A stretch of DNA of 64,000 bases, from contig JAEOAD010000015.1 of NCBI GenBank assembly GCA_036365145.1, positions 11,773,501-11,837,500 of the forward strand. Reading direction: 5' to 3'. Below the pieces are notes generated by a model. It was not told where the DNA came from, searched no databases, and saw nothing but the letters and a program-made list of their open reading frames with translations. The position numbers and the translations under genes were made by a program. This stretch comes from Orientallactaga sibirica. Taxonomy: Eukaryota; Chordata; Mammalia; Rodentia; Dipodidae. This document shows positions 56,701 to 64,000 of this stretch, piece after piece (the stretch's first letter is position 1; each line of letters begins with the position of its first letter).

Positions 56701-57095
56701 CCCTGTGTAGCAGACAGCTTCAGGTTCCTGAGATGAACTTCCAGACCAGGCACAGTTATGGAGAAAGGGATACTATTTATTGAAGCTTACAGATCCAGGG
56801 GAAGTTCCATAATGGCAGAAGAAGCTGGCCTGTCTCCACAGATCCAAGCAAGAGAGCAAAGCCAACCAGGCACACAGCACACAGAGCAAAACTACAGCCA
56901 AAAACCACAGCACACTTCAGGAATTCCCATTAGGCACACTTTGCATATCTTTACAATGGAATCTCAAACCATCACCACACCTTAAGACTGGGCCCCCAGT
57001 GACATTGCCTCTAGCAAGGTGATTGCAGATGTAAACTATAAACTAATAAAACACTGAATATATTGGGGGCCAAATATTCAAACTACCACACCCTG
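56701..57095 (-). mobile_element. MaLR-type solo LTR with 5-bp TSD
   Basis: CCCTG flanks the element exactly (56701-56705 and 57091-57095). The LTR (56706-57090, 385 bases) begins TGTAGCAGACAG and ends ...AAACTACCACA, so both ends obey the TG...CA rule. The reversed AATAAA lies in CTATTTATTGAAGC. The 25585-25950 element belongs to the same family. No internal region is present. Confidence 0.85.
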
Positions 57096-57199
57096 TGAGG
57101 AAAACACTGTGAGGCATCACTTATAACACAGAATGATTATTCCCAACATGAATTTGTGTATTTTCTTGTATTCCATACTGTAGAAATGAAGAGGTTTTA

Positions 57200-57213
57200 G
57201 GATTATTAAGCTC

Positions 57214-57259
<46 letters not shown>

Positions 57260-57310
57260 TGTGTCTGTGTGTGAGAGAGAGAGAGAGAATGTGTGTGTGT
57301 ATATAATTTT
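57200..57310. repeat. Compound (TG)n / (GA)n / (TG)n microsatellite
   Basis: A TG run (about 57217-57258) passes through TCTGTGTC, a GAGAGAGA run (57271-57288) and a second short TG run to TATATA at 57303. Overlapping small frames with repeated His/Thr codons come from it. Confidence 0.95.
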
Positions 57311-57609
57311 TTTCTATGTAACAAAGGTTTAGAAAAGTGATAGTTCTTAAAAAGCCCAAGAAATGTTTTAGGTGCTGCCTGCAAATTATTCAACACTTAT
57401 TAAGTACAACTTGACACCAATGGTGTGAATGGTGACAGGGGACATGTCCTGCCCTGTGAGAAGTTCAATGTAACTATCATTATATGAAGCAAAAGAAGCA
57501 GTAAAAATGAAAGAGGGAGACCGTGGGAAGTCAAAGATAATGAATCCAGAATGCAGCAGGGAAGTCAGGGCTGAATAAACAGTACTACTGAAAGAAGATA
57601 CACTAACTG
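57311..57609. other. Unassigned short stretch
   Basis: No feature was recognised. Confidence 0.4.
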
Positions 57610-57885
57610 ATTTTTTTTTTTTTTTTTTTGAGAAAGACACAGAGAGAGACAGAGAGAGAGAGAGGGAGAGGAAGACAGATAGAGATGGGCATGCCAGCAG
57701 CCTCTCAGGTGCTGCAAACAAAATCCAGATGTGTGCCCCCTTGTGGTCAAGTGGAGCATTGTGCCCTTGCGTCACTTTACATCTGGCTAAATGTGGGACC
57801 TGGAGATTGGAACCGGTGTTCTTAGGCTTAGGAGGCAGGTGCCTTAACTGCTAATCCATCTCTCCAGCCCTGATTTTTTTTTTTG
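57608..57885 (-). mobile_element. DIP SINE, long variant, with TSD
   Basis: CTGATTTTTTTTT lies at both ends (from about 57608 and 57870). The element (about 57625-57869) carries the long form's extra central segment (reverse of TGTGCCCTTGCGTCACTTTA) and a GA-rich block on the tail side. Unlike the long copy at 37907, a full A tail (as T) is present. Confidence 0.9.
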
Positions 57886-57991
57886 AAAGGATTAGGTAGG
57901 AAAATTTTGTTTCTCTAGACCCTGTAGTACTAATTTGAGTTTTTCCTCATGTTCTTCTTTTACAAGAGCTAAGCCAAAAGGGACGGAGGGC

Positions 57992-58475
57992 TGTGATGGT
58001 TAATTTTATGTGTCTACTTAAATGAGCCACAAATGTTGCCATACATTTGGTCAAATGTTAATTTGGGTGTATCAATGTGGGAGGTTCTGAAGTAGATTAA
58101 CATTAAATCTGCGAACTGCAAAAGCAGATTGTCTCTTCTTATATGAACACCTCACCAATTAAATACAGAAGGAAGGCTGGGTAAGAGACTTGCTCCTTCC
58201 TAACTGCTTGAGTAAGAACATTTTAAAATCTAACATTTTAAAACAGGTTCTTTCAGTCCCTAGTGTGTGGGTTATGAATTAAGACAATGCCATCAGGTCT
58301 TATGAGTTTTAAACTTTGGGACTTAGACTTAAATGGCACACTTGGCTTTTTTGGTCTCTAGCTTGATCACCATCTGATCTTGGGACTTATCTGCCTCCAT
58401 TATTGTATGTCTGTCCCGTTATTAAGAAAATGTATTTGTTCTGATTCTCTAGAGAATGTTGACTAATTGAAGGAT
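57992..58475 (+). mobile_element. MLT2-like ERVL LTR
   Basis: It begins TGTGATGGTTAATTTTATGT, carries GGTCAAATGTTAATTTGGGT and GAAGTAGATTAACATTAAAT, then TGATCTTGGGACTTATCTGC, CCTCCATTATTGTATG and the end TGATTCTCTAGAGAATGTTG. This is the order of MLT2-type LTRs as I remember them. It is solo, old and without an internal region. Confidence 0.75.
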
Positions 58476-58624
58476 CTTTGCTTTTAGTTTATCAATGTCA
58501 AAAGCACATTTTTTGCATTTGTTCCAGAAGGAAACAATGTGAGAGGCATGAGGATCTGTTTTTGCAAACAGATCCTCAATCCCAGCTCTGTAAATGACTC
58601 TCACATACCTTTTGCAATTGGCTT

Positions 58625-58962
58625 TGTGTTGGGGAGTTCGGTATGTGCATGTGTATGCATATTCATATGTATGTGGGCACAGGTGTCTGGTATGTATATC
58701 TCTGAAAGCCATAGGTCATTGTCAGGGATCTTCCTCAGTCAACCTCCACCTTGTTTACTGAGATAGGACCTCTTACTGAGCCTAGAGCTCAGTGATTCAG
58801 GTAGACTAGCTAGCCAATAATCTTCCACAGGACTCCCTGTCTGTGCCTCCCTCTGCTGGGATTATAGATGTACAGAATTGTAATTGGATGCTCAGAATTC
58901 AAATTCAGATACTCATGCTTAAGTGCATGCATTTTATCTATTGAGCCATCTCTTTAGCCCCA
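58625..58962 (-). mobile_element. B4-like SINE
   Basis: A TGTGCATGTGTATG-rich tail (58640-58690), CTTGTTTACTGAGATAGGAC, a reversed B1-like body (GCCTCCCTCTGCTGGGATTA) and the head ATTGAGCCATCTCTTTAGCCC give the reversed B4 order. Confidence 0.78.
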
Positions 58963-59246
58963 GGGTCACTAGCTTTCATGGGGTAGAGAATGTGGCCATT
59001 TTTCCCACTGAGACCCCATGCCTGGTGTTATGCAGGATCTGAGATTCCACTAAGTGCTGGCAGATCCCACTTCTCAGTCATCTGGAGGTGGTTAGAAGCT
59101 GCTCTGCCTGATTTTGACAAACATTCTCTTTACTTGTCCTGTCCCTCTAAGATTGTATAATGTCCACATGCTAGCCTGGGCCTCCTTTTACATTCTGAAC
59201 TTTACTTGAGGCTTGTCACCCAAAACCTTATGAAGCACAATGTTGT
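58963..59246. other. Unassigned short stretch
   Basis: No feature was recognised. Confidence 0.4.
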
Positions 59247-59577
59247 GCTTTCAATATTTGTGCTCCCTCCAAATTTCAGGTTGAAACTTAATCTGTAATG
59301 TAATGGTTTAAGAGGTAGGGCCTTTAGGAGGTGGCCATGTCACAAGGTCTCCTCATAAAAGGGCTGGGGTAAACTGACTAAGCCCTTTTATGAAAAACAT
59401 TCCTGTTCTTTCCACTTTAGTAGGACACAGTATTAGTCCCCTCTATAGGTTGTAGCATCATCATGTCATCTTGCAAGGAGAAAACAACTTTAACCAAACA
59501 CCAGTTTTGCTGGTGGCTTCATACTAGACTTCCCATAACTGTGAGAAATAATGTTTTCTTGGTGATAATGTACACAT
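59247..59577 (+). mobile_element. MLT1-like MaLR LTR
   Basis: TTTGTGCTCCCTCCAAATTT, GTAATGGTTTAAGAGGTAGG, GCCTTTAGGAGGTGGCCATG and AACTGTGAGAAATAATG resemble sense MLT1/MST LTR text in order. It is on the opposite strand to the copies at 20640 and 27424, and solo. Confidence 0.7.
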
Positions 59578-60239
59578 CCTGTGCAAATGGATGAGGACAG
59601 GAAAAAAAGCAGAGATAGGCATTCCCAGTTCTGCCCTTATGCCAGCTGCCAGCCTACCAGGCCTTTGGCTTCTTCACCAACAAACTCTCCCAGTAGACAA
59701 AACCCTTCCAGGGAGGAATCCAAGCTCCTCCAGCTCTCAGGGATATCACTCCAGGCTCAACTTGCTTCTTGTCTTGGCCTCACCATGCAGTGCATTTAGT
59801 CATTTTATGGAGCTGCCATGAGTGTCCCATGCACAGATTTCTTGTTCCATGTCAGCCCACAGCAGTAGCCTGCCCATGTATCTCACAGGAAGATATAAAA
59901 ACATAATCTGCTGGGACAATTGAGGCTCCCACTGAAGCTTACAATAACCTTCAAGTCCAGGAGCATTTTCCATCCTCTTGGGAAATCTCTCTAACCCTCT
60001 GCCTCCCTGGTTTTCTAGAACAAGATCTAATAAATCTGCACTTATCCTAAAGTCAGTGCCAGCCATCATAATGGAATGATTAGATGTGTTCTGTATGTCA
60101 GAAACCTGACAGAAAGATTATACAGCACAGTGAAGCAATCTTTGGGGTTTTGGCAGAGGAAGAAGGAGAAAAATATGTGTCCGGGATAGAAAAAAAATGG
60201 CAGCTCCTGGAACCACTGACGTGATGTCACTCAATCTTT
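59578..60239. other. Unassigned stretch
   Basis: No gene was recognised. Plus frames at 59581-59821 overlap in two registers and show no motif. Confidence 0.4.
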
Positions 60240-60700
60240 CAGCAGAAATGTATTAAGTTTATGTCAACAAACATTTATCAAGCACCTCCGAGGTAACAGG
60301 CACTTTGAGTACCAAGGCACACAAGACACATCATTTATCCTTGGAGCTTATAGAGAAGCCTACTCAAAAGAACAAGCATATAAGAGATGGTTTCAACATA
60401 GTTTGGCAAGTGCAATGATAGGGGTTGTGACAGAGGACAATGGCAGTACAGAAGAGGTACATTTGGCTAAGCTTGCAGTCTCAGAGGAAGTTTATGAAGG
60501 AGGATGCAGAATAATGTCTAGGGTAAAAGGGAGGGGGTAAATTCCTAGCTGAGAAAACAGCATGAATGAAAGTACAGAAGTGCAAAAGATCCTTGTATGG
60601 GTGAGTTTGTGAGTTAGGGAGGAGAAAAGAGGCTTGTGAGCATAAATCAAATAATAACTTGAAGTAGCTTGGAAAATATATGATTCTTAATAAGAGAGTG
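60240..60700 (+). mobile_element. Ancient interspersed repeat, family not named
   Basis: TCAACAAACATTTATCAAGC, CACCTCCGAGGTAACAGGCA, TTATCCTTGGAGCTTATAGA, GTTTGGCAAGTGCAATGATA and AACAGCATGAATGAAAGTAC form a colinear match to a widespread old placental repeat I remember by its text but cannot name with certainty. The stretch at 61320-61630 may be a further part of it, since CAGGCAAAGAAAACACCATG resembles its later text. Confidence 0.55.
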
Positions 60701-60879
60701 GGGGCACTAGTTTGACCAGAAGTACCCTGTAGGGAGAGAGAGGAGAAACCTTTACCCTAAAACCATAGGCTCTTTCTGATAATCCCGGTGTCAGAACTGG
60801 GTTATTTCTCACAATGTGCTGTCAGTCAGGCAGGCCCATGAGGCCCCCAAAATCATGCAGGCCATTGTCAAATCACTTG

Positions 60880-61235
60880 GTTACCCACCAGATCTAAATG
60901 GTAAGATGCTAGTGCTGAAGACACCACAGGCTGAAGTCATGGAACACTGAGAGATCATGCTGGAACTGAGAAGGGGGCAGGAGACTTATGCCAAGGTTTA
61001 GGGAACATTGTGAAAATGGGGGCAGAAAGATTGTAAGAGCCACAGGGTTGTAAGGAGGAATTGTTCCTACCACAGAGATTGACTGGTGCCTTTCTGACCC
61101 CACAGTGATTACTGATGACTGCACAGAGGAAGGCCCTCAGTGGAATAGGAGTTTTGGAAAGTGAACATAATAGTACAAATCCAATATGCATATGACCAAT
61201 ATAAAGTATATTAAGTAAATAAATAAGAAAATTGG
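60880..61235 (+). mobile_element. L1 3' UTR terminal fragment
   Basis: ATGGGGGCAGAAAGATTGTA, CACAGTGATTACTGATGACT and GAAGGCCCTCAGTGG match the sense end of the family at 12750 and 14049, followed by an AAGTAAATAAATAAG tail. A minus frame (60955-61191) is antisense to it and aligns in part with the antisense frames of 14162 and 43716. Confidence 0.72.
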
Positions 61236-61492
61236 TGCATTCTAAAAATGAAGCAAGGTAAAAACACAGACAGTTCTACAAAGGGACTTACCAAATGTTA
61301 AATTGCCAAGCTCAAGATACCTTTAAAGTGATGGTAGTGTAAGATAACCTTAGGAAAGACAGTAAGCCCACTAATTACAGGTTGGAGAAATATATAGTAT
61401 GAGGTGAGGAAAAAAAAAAAAAAACAGCTAACGTAAGAGTCAAAAGGGGCCAATGATACTGAAGTAAAAGAGAGAGTGCTATGAGAATGGGT

Positions 61493-61627
61493 AGAAAAGA
61501 AATGGAATATTATTTCAGGAAAAAAGAATACCATGATCAAAGGCTTGGAGGTGTGAGAATACTTAGAAAAGAAGTGGAATCTGTTCCAGGCAAAGAAAAC
61601 ACCATGATCAAAGACTTGGAGGTGTTA
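61493..61627 (+). repeat. Imperfect 72-bp tandem duplication
   Basis: The unit starting AGAAAAGAAATGGAATATTA (61493) returns 72 bases later as AGAAAAGAAGTGGAATCTG (61565). Both contain ACCATGATCAAAG and CTTGGAGGTGT. There are about 1.9 copies with scattered differences. It is probably a local duplication inside the ancient repeat noted at 60240. Confidence 0.85.
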
Positions 61628-61959
61628 TCAACTCTAGTCACTTTTGGATTGCATACAAACAAAGATCACAACATTAAAATAATATAAAAGCTAGAGTCTT
61701 TATACATAAAACATTATAAGGGCAATGTCTTCCTTCAAAGGTCAATCTGTGATGGGGACATGAAGGCAACATTCATGGGCTGACTGCAGAATTATAAGGA
61801 AGGTATGATGAACTGTGTCCATGAATCCCCAACACTAGGCCTCAGTCAAACAGCTCCTCCTTTTATGCAGTCAAGGGGAGGAACCCTGTTCCAAAGTGAA
61901 AATAAAAAGTGTGGCACAAAGAGAAAATACAAAATCTATAACCAGTAGTCTAGGAGTTT
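61628..61959. other. Unassigned stretch
   Basis: No feature was recognised. Confidence 0.4.
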
Positions 61960-62050
61960 GCATATCAATGGTTATTCTAACATTATTCTTGATAGTTAAA
62001 TTATAGAGCCAACATAGGTGTCCAACAAAAAAGGACAGAGTAAAGAAAAT

Positions 62051-62123
<73 letters not shown>

Positions 62124-62495
62124 GATTTTTTACATCCATAAAGAAGAACAAAGTTAAGTTTCAAAAAAATGAATGCATTTGGAGACAATTAAGTGAATTA
62201 TGCCAGTTTCAGAAAGACAAATATGTATGTTTTCTCTCATATCTGGTACATGGATTGTGTATAGATACATAAGGTCATGTATGTATATATATAACAGGAA
62301 AGTAAAAGGGAAAATGACTAGGAGAACAAAAGGAACTAATGGGAGGGGGAGAGACAATAAAGGGAATGGTAGGAAAATGGGAAGAGAGTATGCCCAATGT
62401 ACAATATGTACTTGCAGAAAATGTCCTTATGTAACATGGCATTACACATAATGAACATATACAATGAACACTAAAATTAAAAAAGAAAAGTATAA
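61960..62495 (+). mobile_element. L1 LINE 3' end, second 3' UTR type
   Basis: TGATAGTTAAATTATAGAGC, CATAGGTGTCCAACAAAAAA, then after the TA repeat CATAAAGAAGAACAAAGTTA, AAATGAATGCATTTGGAGAC and TTTTCTCTCATATCTGGTAC follow the sense ORF2 tail. The 3' UTR (GGGAGGGGGAGAGACAATAA near 62341) is polypurine-rich like that at 49150-49835. It ends in A-rich sequence at about 62490. Confidence 0.72.
62054..62120. repeat. (TA)n microsatellite inside L1
   Basis: About 67 bases of pure TA follow AAAGAAAATGTGA, the point where L1 ORF2 normally has a short TATATA phrase. The repeat therefore expanded from L1 sequence. Confidence 0.96.
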
Positions 62496-63506
62496 TGACT
62501 CCCACATATGAAAGTGTCATCATGAAATCCAGTCCCTACTATGCTAATTAAAAGATTAATTAATTTAAAAGATTAAAAAGAAGCCTAGTAAATGCATATG
62601 TCTTTCCCTCATGGCCTATTAGGGGGGAAGAATATACCTAATGTGATCTTACCAGTGATCATCAGAACCATGACACTGTTGTCTGGGACAACTGCTAAAT
62701 TAAACAAGATGCCAGGAAAACAAGGGAGAATGAGGACAATCATAGCAAACTGGGACATACAGTTCCTGTGACAGTCAGGATCCAGCCAGGAAAACAACCA
62801 CACTGGGCATCTTAACGGAGAGAAATTAGTGTAGAAAAGTATTGACTGATGAAAGAGTGTGAGACAGAACTGAAGGTGAGGTTGCTAGAATGAGGGTGAA
62901 GACAGCAAGGCATAAGTTGGGGTTATCAGAATACAGAAGCTCAAAGGATGGACCTTGTAGAGAGAGCTGGGCTCAACTTTATAAGGGGAGAGCAACACAT
63001 CTGTAGAGTAGGGATTGAGCTATCTGAGATAGGCTGCTACCTGGTATGATGGCATCCTCCCATAGCAGGTGAAACAGGTTCTGGGCATGGGAAGATGTTG
63101 GAAACGGGAAGCTATTGATGATGCTGAGGGAAGTGCTCTTGCTAGGGCAACATAAAAAGAAGTAGGACCAAATTTCCTTCCAGTCTCCTTCTGATGCCCC
63201 CAATTACAAAGTTTAACTGAAAAGCAGCTGACAGGAACTATGATGTCATTTCTAAGTTTCTTGCCTCAAATCATAGGACAGAACTGAGCAAGTCTGAAGC
63301 AACAATCTGCTATGATCAGAGCATCAGGCTTAGAAACTGTCCTGAATTTAAAGAGGGCCTCTTCCCCAAAGAGGAGTTTGGTGCAAGAAGTGAAGGAACT
63401 ACACTGTAGTCTCTGGTAGAACATGGAAGAGTATTAATCAGTTAACCTCTCTATGGTAGCATCGCCAAATGTTGGCTCATCGATCACAACAAAACCAGAG
63501 AACAGG
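62496..63506. other. Unassigned stretch
   Basis: No gene or clear repeat was recognised over about 1 kb. Minus frames at 62609-62803 and 62979-63203 show no motif. Confidence 0.4.
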
Positions 63507-63605
63507 TGTTCTTCCCATTTTACAGATGAGGATGTGGACGTTTCAAGTGGTTAAGCAGTTTTTTCAAAACCAAGCAGCAGGAGATGAATCTGTCGCTTGC
63601 AGTCT
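63507..63605 (+). mobile_element. MIR SINE fragment
   Basis: CTTCCCATTTTACAGATGAG and GTGGTTAAGCAGTTTTTTCA keep the MIR 3'-side order (CCCATTTTACAGATGAGGAAACTGAGG in the family, here in part). It is embedded in the 151-codon plus frame 63469-63924, which argues against that frame being a gene. Confidence 0.7.
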
Positions 63606-63943
63606 CCAGGTGAAGCTGCTTCTTCCCAAAGGCCTTGGATGGAGACAGAGAGCCTGGACTACTCTGAGAAGTCCAAAGTCAATGATCTATGATGACTTAT
63701 GGACTCTTGAATGCTCAGGCCCAGGAGAAAACCATCCTTTGAGTTCCCGGTACCCAGTGGTTTTCTTTTGTCAGATGTGGCCTCATTCCCATGGGATGGA
63801 ATCAGGACTTAGAATGAGCTCGCCACCTCTTGGAGGAATCCTTATGCTGCAGCCACCCACATCTCTGTTATGTGGAGACAGTGCTGGGCCTGTGAGTTCT
63901 TTTATGCATTTGTGTGTCTTATAAATCCAACCTTTCTCAACAG
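63606..63943. other. Unassigned stretch before a possible exon
   Basis: No feature was recognised except the right end, where a pyrimidine-rich run and CAG precede 63944. Confidence 0.4.
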
Positions 63944-64000
63944 GATGACATTCTTGGATGACAAGCCCCTCAGCCAGGCAGCCAAAAACTGCAAAGGCAA
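63944..64000 (+). other. Possible 5' part of an exon, cut by the window end
   Basis: CCAACCTTTCTCAACAG immediately precedes 63944 and looks like a splice acceptor. The 57 bases after it are less AT-rich than the flank, and one frame (from the ATG at 63945) is open to the window end with 18 codons; a second frame meets a stop at once. The peptide is not recognised. Chance is a fair alternative, because acceptor-like strings are common. Confidence 0.18.

Noticed and set aside
62054..62120. Regular repeats considered as a CRISPR-like or satellite array
   Set aside because: This is a dinucleotide microsatellite without spacers. No repeat-spacer pattern exists in the window.
63469..63924. 151-codon plus-strand reading frame near the right end
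   Set aside because: It runs through a MIR fragment (63507-63605), has no recognisable domain, and its composition is not protein-like. Length alone is not support.

Overview
The window looks like non-coding mammalian DNA, either intergenic or inside a large intron. No open reading frame could be supported as a host protein gene, and no rRNA, tRNA, snRNA gene, CpG island or CRISPR array was seen. Nearly all long reading frames lie in transposon sequence or cross SINE boundaries.

The repeats point to a rodent of the jerboa and birch-mouse group (Dipodoidea, probably a jerboa). There are about 15 copies of a tRNA-derived B2-superfamily SINE that starts with the GGGCTGGAGAGATGGCTTAG type of head, has a (CT)n block and ends in an AAATAAATAAA tail. 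I recognise this as the dipodoid DIP type. B1 and B4-like SINEs, Lx-like L1 3' UTRs and ERVL-MaLR LTRs are also present. Classic murid B2 is absent. The species assignment is inference from memory of repeat families; no search was run.

Layout. 1-3,165: unassigned sequence, an AT-rich microsatellite, then DIP, B1 and B4 SINEs. 3,871-6,159: a 5'-truncated antisense L1 flanked by a short target-site duplication (TSD), carrying a B1 and a DIP. 7,109-10,060: a DIP and two antisense Lx-like L1 3' UTRs, one split by a MaLR LTR. 11,500-18,300: a very old plus-strand L1 with ORF1 tail, endonuclease and reverse-transcriptase remnants in order, broken up by at least five younger insertions. 18,430-23,125: B1, B4, old L1, an MLT1-like LTR split by another LTR, and a second old L1 tail. 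25,095-32,825: MaLR/ERVL LTRs, DIPs, and MIR and L2 scraps. 32,826-34,550: a quiet stretch with no recognised repeat. 34,555-38,304: L1 3' UTR, B4, B1 and DIP pieces. 38,870-42,590: LTR end, B4 and DIP. 43,565-50,040: antisense and sense L1s, old L1 ORF2, B1, B4 and DIP. 50,735-58,960: DIPs, B1s, MLT2-like and MaLR LTRs, and B4. 59,247-63,600: MLT1-like LTR, an old unnamed repeat, L1 3' ends, a TA microsatellite and a MIR scrap. The last 57 bases follow a plausible splice-acceptor signal and may begin an exon.

Nothing here forms a multi-gene system. The most useful observations concern mobile-element biology: an antisense reading frame that stays open in several copies of the L1 3' UTR, guanine-quadruplex motifs on the sense strand of two different L1 3' UTR types, a SINE that seems to have carried about 78 bases of downstream flank, a SINE sub-family with an internal extra segment, and a well-dated stack of nested insertions.
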